From assembly GCA_031386985.1 (NCBI GenBank), contig JANNCV010000016.1, positions 1-64,000 of the forward strand: 64,000 bases of DNA, in the 5' to 3' direction. Below the pieces are notes generated by a model. The model was not told where the DNA came from. It saw nothing but the letters and a program-made list of their open reading frames with translations, and did not search any database. Below are positions 32,527 to 40,447 of this stretch, in pieces. The translations under genes were made by a program, and so were the position numbers. The stretch is from JANJUB01 sp031386985. Its GTDB lineage: Bacteria; Armatimonadota; Fimbriimonadia; Fimbriimonadales; Fimbriimonadaceae. Positions within the stretch are counted from its first letter, which is position 1, and each line of letters begins with the position of its first letter.

Positions 32527-33882
32527 GTGACCCAAAAAGAATCCAATCGCCTATTTGAGCGAGCCCTGATCTCTTTCTTTCTGATCATGCCGCCGCTTGG
32601 GGGGCTGATGGTTCTGTTTAATGCCCTTCAGAATCCGCCCGTTTTTTGGCAAACCGTGGGTTGGATCGGTTATTGGATCGCCTTGATTGGTATCCATATC
32701 AAGTGGGTTCGGCCCTATTTCCGGCGTTATCCTTGGGTGGCGAGTTATAAGGAGCTTTTGGCTCGCTCTCGCAAACTGATGCCGAAAAAGCCGATACAAG
32801 TTCGGCGCGCTTGGCGCAATCGAATCTTGCGCAGCCTTTATCGGTTTGGCTTCTTCCTTCTCGTTTTGCCGCCCTTCATCGCGCTGCATTTGCTTCACGG
32901 TCATCATTTCTGGTGGTTTTTTGGGATGTATATGGTTTGTGGTTTTGGGGTCACGGTGGGTTATCACCGCATCGGCACTCATCCTTCTTTCAAGACATCG
33001 CCGCTCATGCGGGGAATTTTGTTAGCGATGGGTAGCGGAGCGATGCAGGGCCCCGCCGGGGAGTGGATAAAGAAGCATTCCAAGCATCACGCCTTTGGCG
33101 AAACAACGGCCGATCCGCATTCGCCTTATGTGTTTGATGAAACCAAACGCGGCATTTTCATGGAGCAGTTCTATTGCTTCATGCACTCGTTCATGATGTG
33201 GGCAGTGCGAGAGCCCGCCCTGACTAAGCCCAGTGGAATGAACTTTGAGCAATGGCGCGAACATTTGCTTAATAACCCTCCGGACAAGGATACGTTTAAG
33301 TTTCGAGAGGAGGACCGCTACTTTTGGGAAGTGAAGGATGCGAGTGGGGCCGTTATTGTTCCCACCGAAACCCTGATCAGACAACGGTGGGGCAAACTTG
33401 TGGAGACGCTTGTCAACATCGAAAAAGACCCGGTCATCAAGTTTGTCAGTAACCCCATCTTCTACGTGGCAATTCTGATCCTAACTTTTGCGGTGCCCTA
33501 TTATTTGGGTGGAATCTCACTGTGGGAATCCTTGGCTCGCGCATGTTATCTGAACTGGGTGACTTTTTGTGTGAACTCGGTGTGCCACATTTGGGGTGAG
33601 CAACCGTTCCAGGTTCCCGATAACTCTCGAAACAACGCTGTTATCGAGATTATGGCGCTGGGAGAAGGGGGGCATAACACCCACCACAAGAGTGAACTTT
33701 GGGCTCAACACGGGATTTTCCCTTGGCAGTTTGATCCGGCGGCTTGGCTTATCAAAACGCTTCGCGTTTTTGGGTTAGCGCGGGATTTGAAGCTTCCGAC
33801 GAAGGGCCAAATTGTGAAAGCTTGGGTTCAATGGCGGCAACGCGAGCCTGGAATGCAGGGTTATCCGGTTAAGTCGGCTTGA
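32527..33882 (+). CDS. Membrane fatty acid (acyl-CoA type) desaturase
   Basis: A 451-residue membrane di-iron desaturase. The three His boxes are GYHRIGTH (about 149), KHSKHH (about 184) and EGGHNTHH (about 381), the order and spacing of the delta-9 stearoyl-CoA desaturase-like class. Hydrophobic pairs lie before the first box (FLLVLPPFIALHLLH) and between the second and third (YVAILILTFAVPYYL). The loop between boxes 2 and 3 is longer than usual, with a charged stretch near 245-300. It should introduce a double bond in membrane acyl chains. GTG start with GAGG upstream; the nearer ATG is out of frame. Confidence 0.92.
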   Translation: MTQKESNRLFERALISFFLIMPPLGGLMVLFNALQNPPVFWQTVGWIGYWIALIGIHIKWVRPYFRRYPWVASYKELLARSRKLMPKKPIQVRRAWRNRILRSLYRFGFFLLVLPPFIALHLLHGHHFWWFFGMYMVCGFGVTVGYHRIGTHPSFKTSPLMRGILLAMGSGAMQGPAGEWIKKHSKHHAFGETTADPHSPYVFDETKRGIFMEQFYCFMHSFMMWAVREPALTKPSGMNFEQWREHLLNNPPDKDTFKFREEDRYFWEVKDASGAVIVPTETLIRQRWGKLVETLVNIEKDPVIKFVSNPIFYVAILILTFAVPYYLGGISLWESLARACYLNWVTFCVNSVCHIWGEQPFQVPDNSRNNAVIEIMALGEGGHNTHHKSELWAQHGIFPWQFDPAAWLIKTLRVFGLARDLKLPTKGQIVKAWVQWRQREPGMQGYPVKSA

Positions 33883-33936
33883 TTTCCTCGGGCAAGATGG
33901 CCTAGGCACGCATAGGCAGGATTCCCATGCCACGGG

Positions 33937-34434
33937 CTAGAACAGTTGCTCGATGAGGATTTGGCTTTTTTGATCTAGGGCGTCGAAATCGGGGACTTCG
34001 AATCTTTGGCCGTCAACACTTTGGATAATGAATCGGCCCGGGGCCATTTCGTGAGAGGAATCGCGCCAGTTCCGAACGTAAAACGTGCAGGGGCCTCGGC
34101 TAGTGGAAACTTCGAACGTCCACATTCCGCCCTCTTGCTTGAGCGATTTGAGTTGGAGAATCTTAGGGGTGAAATAGCGCCGATCCATTTCGCGCTCGAC
34201 TAACTTGCGCGATTCATTATCGAGGTCATCCAGCGAACGAATCATTCCAACCTCCTCGCCCTTAGAGTTTTGGATTGAAAGGAACGAAGATGGGCGGCTC
34301 ATAGGGAAGGGGCGGCGAATTATGGCATCAATCAAACAATACTCATCCACTACTTCAACACGAAGCCGCGCCGCGTTTTCGGGGAGCGAAAAACGTAGCT
34401 TATCTGCCTCAAAAAATCGAAGAGCTTGCGCCAT
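33937..34434 (-). CDS. DUF1854-domain protein
   Basis: A 165-residue protein matching the DUF1854 pattern: LIDAIIRRPFPMSRPSSFLSI, GEEVGMIRSLDDLDNESRKLVE, MDRRYFTPKILQLKSLKQEGGMWTFEVSTSRG and NWRDSSHEMAPGRFIIQSVDG. DUF1854 is known next to or fused with ABC transporters linked to cyanophycin metabolism. Here it stands alone, divergent from an ABC-F gene whose start lies 15 bases away. It has no signal peptide and is probably cytosolic. Biochemical role unknown. Confidence 0.82.
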   Translation of the reverse strand: MAQALRFFEADKLRFSLPENAARLRVEVVDEYCLIDAIIRRPFPMSRPSSFLSIQNSKGEEVGMIRSLDDLDNESRKLVEREMDRRYFTPKILQLKSLKQEGGMWTFEVSTSRGPCTFYVRNWRDSSHEMAPGRFIIQSVDGQRFEVPDFDALDQKSQILIEQLF

Positions 34435-34437
34435 AGG

Positions 34438-34443
34438 GATAAT
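34438..34443 (+). promoter_or_regulatory. Putative -10 element of the ABC-F gene
   Basis: GATAAT ends 6 bases before the GTG at 34450. It overlaps by 2 bases the -10 of the divergent DUF1854 gene. Confidence 0.55.
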
Positions 34444-34447
34444 TGTA
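34442..34447 (-). promoter_or_regulatory. Putative -10 element of the DUF1854 gene
   Basis: On the minus strand TACAAT ends 7 bases before the ATG at 34434, overlapping the -10 of the divergent ABC-F gene. Confidence 0.55.
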
Positions 34448-34449
34448 TC

Positions 34450-36342
34450 GTGTTGCTAAGCGTTAATGGAGTTTCTAAGTCGTTTGGCGTAGACACAATT
34501 CTTGAAGATATTTCTTTCCGGGTTGATCGGCGGGATCGAATTGCTTTGGTCGGGCGGAATGGTTGCGGCAAAACTACGCTGCTTCGTCTCCTAATGGAGC
34601 TCGAAGAACCGGATTCAGGAACGATTCAGTTTGCGCGGGGAATCCGTGTTAGCGCGCTCAAACAAGAGGCCCAGGTCTCGAAAGGGAAGACCGTCTTGCA
34701 GGAAGCGGAGATGGCTCGATCCGAGCAATTGGCGTTGAAGCAGCGGCTGCTATTTCTAGAGCAACGGCTGGAAGATGAGCCGACTGACGAGGAACTTGAA
34801 GAATACGCTACGCTTCATGAGCACTTCCTTGAACTCGAAGGCTATCGGGCTGAGAACGACGTGCGCGTTGTACTTCAGAAAATGGGATTCTTGGAAGAAG
34901 ATTTTTCCAAGCCCACTTCCAAACTCAGCGGCGGCGAGAAGACCCGGTTGGCGCTGGCTAGGTTGCTGTTGGAAGAGCCCGACCTACTTATTTTGGACGA
35001 ACCTACTAACCACCTCGATTTGCAAGCGACGGAGTGGCTGGAAGGCTGGATCAAAACTTATCCCGGCGCGATCGTGGTTGTTTCGCATGATCGAACGTTT
35101 CTTGAATCTGGCTTTGATCGCTTCCTGGAGATTCGAAATTGTCGAATGCATGCTTATCCCGGGCCGCTTTCTAAATACTTGAAGGTAAAAGATGAAGAAG
35201 CGGACCGAATCGCTGAGGTGGCGAAACGTCAACAGGACCAAATTGACAAGCTCGACGAATACGTGCGGCGTTTTATGGGAACGCAACGCACGGCTCAAGC
35301 CCGGGGCCGCCGTACGCTCATGGAGAAGCTGACGGCGAACAAAGTGGTTGTGGAGCGCAAGGATGCCACGATGGTGGGTGGCTACACCGCCGGCAAGCGA
35401 AGTGGCGACATCGTTTTGGAGTGCAAGGGCATCAGCAAGCAGTTCGGCGATCAGCCGCTTTTAAAGGATGTTGATTGGGCAGTTCGTATTGGAGAACGTT
35501 GGGGTGTGATTGGGGAGAATGGGGCAGGGAAGTCTACGCTCATCAAATGTGCCCTGGGCTTGGTTGAACCTACCGCGGGAACCGCTAAGTTGGGAGCCAA
35601 TGTTGATGTCGGATACTTTGCTCAAGATGTCTCCGAGCTAAATCTTGATCAATCACCCTTGGACCATTTGGTTTACAATTTTGATATCAAGCCTCCTGAG
35701 GCTCGGCATTTGCTAGGGCGCTTCTTGTTTTATGGCGATGATGTTTTTCGTCCGATTCGAACGATGTCGGGCGGGGAGAAAAACAAGCTCGTTTTGGCAT
35801 CTTTGACGGTTTTGAAGCCGAATCTGCTGATTTTGGACGAGCCTACGAACCACCTTGACATGGATTCTCGTCAGGCGCTGGCGTCGGTTTTGAAAGACTA
35901 CAAGGGAACCCTTGTTTTGATTTCGCATGATCGTTGGCTCTTGAGCCAGTTGACAGATAATATTTTGGATGTTCGTCGGGGTTCAACCATTCAGTATCCG
36001 GGGAGTTATGCCGAATATCGTCGGTCCCAACTGAAAAAGGGGGGGAAGTCTCGAAAGGAAGAAGCCAAGCCGGAAGCGACAACGACGTTTTCGCCAAGAG
36101 AAGTTTCTAAGGAGATATCTCGCAGAAAGGTTGAAATCCATGAAATTGAAGCTAAAATAGCAAAAGCGGAGGCCAGGGTGAAGGCAATTGAGATTGAACT
36201 TGGCCAAGTGCCCGCGCCGAAGAATCTGCTTGAGTTAACAAAGGAGCACCAAGCCAAGCAAAATGAGATGGAAAGGATGCTCACGATTTGGGCGCATGAA
36301 TACGAGGCTTTAGAAGAACTCGTGAATTCGCAAGGAGTTTAG
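34450..36342 (+). CDS. ABC-F family ATPase
   Basis: A 630-residue soluble protein with two ABC ATPase domains and no membrane spans. Domain 1 has GRNGCGKTTLLRLL, SGGEKTRLALARLLLEEP and LLILDEPTNHLD. Domain 2 has GENGAGKSTLIK, SGGEKNKLVLASL and LLILDEPTNHLD. Both keep the catalytic Glu and the His switch (SHDR). The linker between them (AKRQQDQIDKLDEYVRRF) is the P-site tRNA-interaction motif, and a C-terminal coiled coil follows (EISRRKVEIHEIEAKIAKAE). ABC-F proteins act on ribosomes to relieve stalling or protect from antibiotics; the subtype is not determined. The GTG at 34450 is preferred over the TTG at 34426 because of the nearby -10 box. Confidence 0.92.
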   Translation: MLLSVNGVSKSFGVDTILEDISFRVDRRDRIALVGRNGCGKTTLLRLLMELEEPDSGTIQFARGIRVSALKQEAQVSKGKTVLQEAEMARSEQLALKQRLLFLEQRLEDEPTDEELEEYATLHEHFLELEGYRAENDVRVVLQKMGFLEEDFSKPTSKLSGGEKTRLALARLLLEEPDLLILDEPTNHLDLQATEWLEGWIKTYPGAIVVVSHDRTFLESGFDRFLEIRNCRMHAYPGPLSKYLKVKDEEADRIAEVAKRQQDQIDKLDEYVRRFMGTQRTAQARGRRTLMEKLTANKVVVERKDATMVGGYTAGKRSGDIVLECKGISKQFGDQPLLKDVDWAVRIGERWGVIGENGAGKSTLIKCALGLVEPTAGTAKLGANVDVGYFAQDVSELNLDQSPLDHLVYNFDIKPPEARHLLGRFLFYGDDVFRPIRTMSGGEKNKLVLASLTVLKPNLLILDEPTNHLDMDSRQALASVLKDYKGTLVLISHDRWLLSQLTDNILDVRRGSTIQYPGSYAEYRRSQLKKGGKSRKEEAKPEATTTFSPREVSKEISRRKVEIHEIEAKIAKAEARVKAIEIELGQVPAPKNLLELTKEHQAKQNEMERMLTIWAHEYEALEELVNSQGV

Positions 36343-36347
36343 AAGTT

Positions 36348-36440
36348 ATGGAAGTTGACCCGATCACACTAACGCGCGAGGACCTCGAGATAGGGGGAGG
36401 ACGGACGCTTTACCTGTACACGTTTGATATCACTGATTAG
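36348..36440 (+). CDS. Small 30-residue protein candidate
   Basis: An ATG at 36348, 5 bases after the ABC-F stop and with AAGGAG upstream at 36332-36337, opens a 30-codon frame. It starts MEVDPITLTREDLEIGGGR and ends TLYLYTFDITD. The composition is balanced and protein-like, and it converges with the next gene with an 11-base overlap. It would be translated from the ABC-F transcript. No family is recognised, and chance cannot be excluded for a frame this short. Confidence 0.45.
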   Translation: MEVDPITLTREDLEIGGGRTLYLYTFDITD

Positions 36441-37254
36441 CGGCAGCCTTTTCGGCGGCTTCGCGTTCGGCGGCCTCACGGGCGGCCCTAGCCCGGAAAA
36501 CCGATAGCGTGTAGTGATAATCATCCAAATAGTCAATATCGTAGGCGACTTCGGCTGGCGCCCCCGGCACGGCCATACCGTTGATTCCGACAATTTCTTC
36601 AATTTTCTTTTCAATATCGGTGACCGTGAGCTTCTTGTTCATGTAGTCCCAGAGGAACTTCCAACCAAGTAGCATCGCCATTTTGGTCTTACTTTTGCGC
36701 AATTGGAACACTTTTTCGATGTGCGGCTGGGCAATTTTGAAGCCGCGCTCGGAGATGATGAAGACGCAACCGGTCGTCCATTCGCCGTCTAAGAGCTTAA
36801 CGAATGTAGCCTCCGCACCAGGGAATTTCTCCTCCCAGTCGTTCCTGTTGATAATCGGCACATAGAGATCAACATAGCCGATACAGAGCCCCAAGAACTC
36901 ATCAACTGCGGCCGTGGTGAGGAAGGGGAGGTCGGCCGTGACGACCATTACTCGGTCGGGAGGGAAGTCAAGTTTTGCGAGATGATCTAAAGCGATCTTA
37001 ATGTTATCAACGCTGCTGTCACCCGCTGGAAGGCACGCATCTACCATGGAGGCTTCTTCGGACATCATTACATCGGGTCTGCCCACCACGATGATGCGCC
37101 CGACATTTCTCGATCCGCGCAACGCCTTGATCGTGCGATGAAGGACGGAAACATCCTCATATTTTATCAACGCCTTGCTCGAAACTCCGACAACACGCTC
37201 AAACTCGTCGGCGATTTTGCCGCCGGCAGGGATTACAACATCAATTCCAGCCAC
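36430..37254 (-). CDS. MobA-like nucleotidyltransferase family protein
   Basis: A 274-residue protein of the GT-A-like NTP transferase superfamily. It starts VAGIDVVIPAGGKIADEFERVVGVSSKALIKYEDVSVLHRTIKAL, a loose form of the LAGGxxxRMGxxKxL nucleotide loop. VMVVTADLPFLTTAAVDEFL carries the DxP metal-binding segment. A C-terminal extension from about 215 ends in a charged Ala/Glu/Arg helix (AAREAAEREAAEKAAANQ). It should transfer a nucleotidyl group from an NTP to an unidentified acceptor such as molybdopterin, a sugar phosphate or a polyol phosphate. GTG start with GAGGAA upstream. Confidence 0.78.
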   Translation of the reverse strand: MAGIDVVIPAGGKIADEFERVVGVSSKALIKYEDVSVLHRTIKALRGSRNVGRIIVVGRPDVMMSEEASMVDACLPAGDSSVDNIKIALDHLAKLDFPPDRVMVVTADLPFLTTAAVDEFLGLCIGYVDLYVPIINRNDWEEKFPGAEATFVKLLDGEWTTGCVFIISERGFKIAQPHIEKVFQLRKSKTKMAMLLGWKFLWDYMNKKLTVTDIEKKIEEIVGINGMAVPGAPAEVAYDIDYLDDYHYTLSVFRARAAREAAEREAAEKAAANQ

Positions 37255-37317
37255 TAATAATCGTTCCTCGTACTAACTGTAGCACGTCCTGAAGACGGAG
37301 CTTCATGACGGGCCGTT

Positions 37318-39051
37318 TCAACTTTCTGCATCTTCATGTTTTCTTTTCAGTCGCTTGCTAATTTCATCAAGGCGTTCATCGCCGGAGCCTTCGAGTCGGA
37401 TTCGATTTCGATCTCGATCTTCCTTTCGATTTCTTAGAAGGGTGATGGATTCCTTAACCCATTCAAGGGTAATTCTTGAGGATGTGGTCATTTCTAACTC
37501 GGCCAGAACCTTGGCGCTATCCGAGTCTTCCATTCGCCCGATAAGAATCGCACCGTCCTCGGTCGGTGGGCTCCCCCCAAACTTCAGCAGAATCGCCTTC
37601 GCTAGATCAGCGGCGTTCAAGGTCAAAAACAGGTCTTCTTCGGTCAGGATCGGATGAATGATGGCGCGAAAGGCGGGCTGAAGATAAGCTCGGAATAGAT
37701 CTGCCTCAACGCTCTTCATTCCGACCAAGGGCCGCCCTGCCAGCATGGGGGCCTCGGGAGTGTCGTAACGCCCTTTGGCCTTTCGCGCTTTGCCGGCTTC
37801 AGCCCGAAGCCATCGAGCGGCTTCGGCGGGGTCTTTGAGGTCGGGAACAAGAGGTGCGAGTTTCTGGGAGTAAGTTCTTAGCTCTAGATCGTTTTTGCAA
37901 AGCGTTAGGGCGTCAATCGCTTCCCGCCAAAAAGCTTCGTCGGCGGGATTGTGACGTTGTTGGATTTGAATCAGTTTGAAATCCACGGGGTGGATACCTT
38001 TGTCTACGGCAACTTTGACCGCGTCTGGCCCGGCCTTTCTTAAGAGCGTGTCGGGGTCTTCGCCGGCGGGCATCAGTGAAACCCTGACTTGCAACCCCTC
38101 TGCGCCGAATATCTCTGAAGCTCGTTGGGCGGCTTTCTCGCCCGCTGGATCACTATCGTAAAGGATGATAGCGCGCTTGGTGTAGCGTTTGATGAGCTGG
38201 GCCTGAAGATCGGTTGCGGCGGTGCCCAGAGAAGCGACGGCGGTGGTTACACCAGCCCGATGGCAAGCGATAACATCTAGATAGCCTTCGCACAGCACGA
38301 TGGGGGCGTCGTTTTTCAGGTCATTTTTGGCAACATTGAGCCCATAAAGCACCCTGCTCTTTCGATAGAGCGGGGTATCCCCGCTGTTGATGTATTTCGG
38401 GTGGCCATCACCCAAGAGCCTCCCGCCGAAGGCAACCAGATTGGCTCGCTCGTCGCGGATGGGGAACATCAGGCGGCCCCGGAATTTGTCAAAATAGCTT
38501 CCATCGGAGCCTTGATCCACCAGGAACAGCTCTTTGCATTCACTTAACGGGAATCCGCCCTTTTGCAGGTGGCGCGCCATGGCATCCCCTACATCAGGAG
38601 CGTAACCGATTTCCCAAGTTGCCATTACGGCCTCATCCAAGCCACGGCCTTTGCAATAGTCCAAGGCCATGTTTGACCGGGCCAGCTCTGTTCGAAAAAA
38701 CGACAACGCGGACTCCATGGCGGCAAGTCGGCCGAGTTTGACTTCTTTCTCTTCGGGTCTTCCTTGCTGCCTTGAGAGCACCACGCCCGCTTGATCAGCG
38801 AGCACTTTAACAGCTTCGCCAAACGTGAGGTTTTGGGTTTTCATCACCCAATCGAAGATTGAGCCGGTCTCGCCACATGACCAGCAACGGTAATAGCCCG
38901 ACTGGTCAGACACAGAAAAGGACGGTTTTTTGTCCGAGTGAAATGGACAAAGCCCCGTCCAATTTTTGCCGCTACGTTTTAGCCTAACGACTTGACCGAC
39001 GAGATCAACGATACTAATCCGGCTACGGATGTCATCAAGCTCATCGGCCAC
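37318..39051 (-). CDS. dnaG: DNA primase
   Basis: A 577-residue primase that makes RNA primers for replication. The N-terminal CHC2 zinc finger is CPFHSDKKPSFSV with YRCWSCGETGS (about 35-65). The catalytic core has MFPIRDERANLVAFGGRLLG and the TOPRIM segment VLCEGYLDVIACHRAGVTTAVASLGTA (about 252-280), with the Asp pair in IILYDSDPAGEKAA. The C-terminal region after about 430 would bind the replicative helicase. GTG start 6 bases after TAAACT, whose first bases overlap the stop of the upstream gene. Confidence 0.96.
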   Translation of the reverse strand: MADELDDIRSRISIVDLVGQVVRLKRSGKNWTGLCPFHSDKKPSFSVSDQSGYYRCWSCGETGSIFDWVMKTQNLTFGEAVKVLADQAGVVLSRQQGRPEEKEVKLGRLAAMESALSFFRTELARSNMALDYCKGRGLDEAVMATWEIGYAPDVGDAMARHLQKGGFPLSECKELFLVDQGSDGSYFDKFRGRLMFPIRDERANLVAFGGRLLGDGHPKYINSGDTPLYRKSRVLYGLNVAKNDLKNDAPIVLCEGYLDVIACHRAGVTTAVASLGTAATDLQAQLIKRYTKRAIILYDSDPAGEKAAQRASEIFGAEGLQVRVSLMPAGEDPDTLLRKAGPDAVKVAVDKGIHPVDFKLIQIQQRHNPADEAFWREAIDALTLCKNDLELRTYSQKLAPLVPDLKDPAEAARWLRAEAGKARKAKGRYDTPEAPMLAGRPLVGMKSVEADLFRAYLQPAFRAIIHPILTEEDLFLTLNAADLAKAILLKFGGSPPTEDGAILIGRMEDSDSAKVLAELEMTTSSRITLEWVKESITLLRNRKEDRDRNRIRLEGSGDERLDEISKRLKRKHEDAES

Positions 39052-39057
39052 AGAACC

Positions 39058-39063
39058 AGTTTA
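39058..39063 (-). promoter_or_regulatory. Putative -10 element, leaderless start of dnaG
   Basis: On the minus strand TAAACT ends 6 bases before the GTG at 39051; its TAA is also the stop codon of the upstream gene. Confidence 0.55.
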
Positions 39064-39912
39064 CGCTTTTCCAGCGGCAACAACGATTCCGGTAACGACA
39101 TGAGGCTTATCGGTCTCAAGGCGATTGAATCGGAATGCAACTTTCTGATTGATCAGGTAGCGCATTACGATTTGATTGCCCGAAAGCTCATAGGCATCAG
39201 GTGCGCCGTAGCGAGCCATAACATCTTTGATTTGAGCGCCGTATTTTACGCCTCGATTTGTAACTACACGAGAATCGGCCGAGCCAATCGCCTCAATCTG
39301 AATGATATGATCAAACTTGTCAATGATGAATCCAAATCGGCTATTGCCACGCTTGTAGATCCATCTAGTGAAGAGAATACGCGTATCTGTCCCACCAGCG
39401 CCAGCCGCTCCGCCACCACCGGGAGCACCACCACCAGGAGCGCCGCTTTGACCAGCTGCCGAAGGAGGGCCGCCGCCTTGAGGAGCTAAGCCGCCTTCAT
39501 CATCGCCGCCTCGACCTCGGTTGCCCTGGAGGAACAGATTTTCGGTTCCAAATCCAAAATCACCGCGCCAAGCCGCCGCTGCCGTTGCGCCGCTAGGTCC
39601 GCTTCCCTGTCCGCCCGCACTTGGGGCTCCCGCATTGGGCGCGCCGCCTTGACCCTGGCGACCACCAGTTCCAATCGAACCACCGCCGGTCCCGATCGCT
39701 TGAATATCGTCAGGCGAACCGAATTTTCGAATCAAGTCCATGCTGGTGCCATAGAGTTTTACGCCGGCAAGGCCGTTTTCGGCGCTGTTGCTTCTAACGG
39801 CGTTCAGGCCAGTCTTCTTCGCGGTTCTACCCGTACTCTTTCCGTTGCCATCCGCAGTTGCGAGCGATAACACCACTACACTTGCCAATACTAATAAGCC
39901 AATTCGCTTCAT
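39061..39912 (-). CDS. Secreted protein with glycine-rich central region
   Basis: A 283-residue protein with a signal peptide (MKRIGLLVLASVVVLSLATA). An N-terminal segment (GVKLYGTSMDLIRKFGSPDD) and a C-terminal one (GVKYGAQIKDVMARYGAPD) share the pattern G-x4-D-(L/V)-(I/M)-x2-(F/Y)-G-(S/A)-P-D. It therefore seems to hold two copies of one small domain. These are separated by about 100 residues of Gly/Ala/Pro/Gln-rich low complexity. Function unknown; it probably lies outside the cytoplasm. GGAAGG precedes the ATG. The dnaG promoter overlaps its end. Confidence 0.72.
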   Translation of the reverse strand: MKRIGLLVLASVVVLSLATADGNGKSTGRTAKKTGLNAVRSNSAENGLAGVKLYGTSMDLIRKFGSPDDIQAIGTGGGSIGTGGRQGQGGAPNAGAPSAGGQGSGPSGATAAAAWRGDFGFGTENLFLQGNRGRGGDDEGGLAPQGGGPPSAAGQSGAPGGGAPGGGGAAGAGGTDTRILFTRWIYKRGNSRFGFIIDKFDHIIQIEAIGSADSRVVTNRGVKYGAQIKDVMARYGAPDAYELSGNQIVMRYLINQKVAFRFNRLETDKPHVVTGIVVAAGKA

Positions 39913-40077
39913 ATTATTTGTTCCTTCCCTGATGGACCATCAAAATGTTCCTATTGATCTTTGACGCACCGCGACTTCAAAAGGTCACGTTTATTGTAGA
40001 CGTTCTTTGCCACACTCTGCGTTCGCCCAGCGTAAGGTATACCTGTAAATCCTTTTAGAAGGGAAGAGTAAAAAACA

Positions 40078-40401
40078 ATGGCAACAGATTTAGCAGTTAC
40101 ATCCGCAGATTTTGATGAGAAGGTTTTGAAGTCGGACGTTCCGGTCCTCGTAGATTTTTGGGCGCCGTGGTGCGGGCCCTGCCGAGCCATTGCTCCGGCG
40201 GTGGAAGAGTTATCCGTTGAATATGCCGGACGCGCGCGCGTTTTTAAGCTGGACGTTGACGTTGCCGGAGATATTTCCATGAACTATGGCGTCATGAGCA
40301 TTCCCGCTCTGATCGTCTTCAAGAATGGTCAGGAAGTAGATCGAATGGTTGGGGCGGGTCCTAAGAGCCAGATCGCAGCGCTGATAGATCGCGCACTCTA
40401 A
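40078..40401 (+). CDS. trxA: Thioredoxin
   Basis: A 107-residue classical thioredoxin that reduces protein disulfides in the cytoplasm with electrons from thioredoxin reductase. The redox site is WCGPC with Cys32 and Cys35 inside VDFWAPWCGPCRAIAP. The cis-proline lies in VMSIPALIVFKNG, and KLDVDVAGDISMNYGV and GAGPKSQIAALIDRAL complete the fold. The ATG follows an AGAAGGGAAG Shine-Dalgarno, in contrast to the many leaderless genes nearby. A perfect inverted repeat lies 7 bases after the stop. Confidence 0.96.
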   Translation: MATDLAVTSADFDEKVLKSDVPVLVDFWAPWCGPCRAIAPAVEELSVEYAGRARVFKLDVDVAGDISMNYGVMSIPALIVFKNGQEVDRMVGAGPKSQIAALIDRAL

Positions 40402-40408
40402 GAGTTCA

Positions 40409-40437
40409 GTAGGTCCTATAAGTCTTATAGGACCTAC
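40409..40437. terminator. Perfect 14-bp inverted repeat between convergent trxA and EF-G-like gene
   Basis: GTAGGTCCTATAAG at 40409-40422 is matched exactly by its reverse complement at 40424-40437 around a single central base. It sits between convergent stops at 40401 and 40448 and could end transcription from both sides. There is no T-tract, and a one-base loop would open to about three to five bases in RNA. Confidence 0.55.
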
Positions 40438-40447
40438 AAGTTCATTC

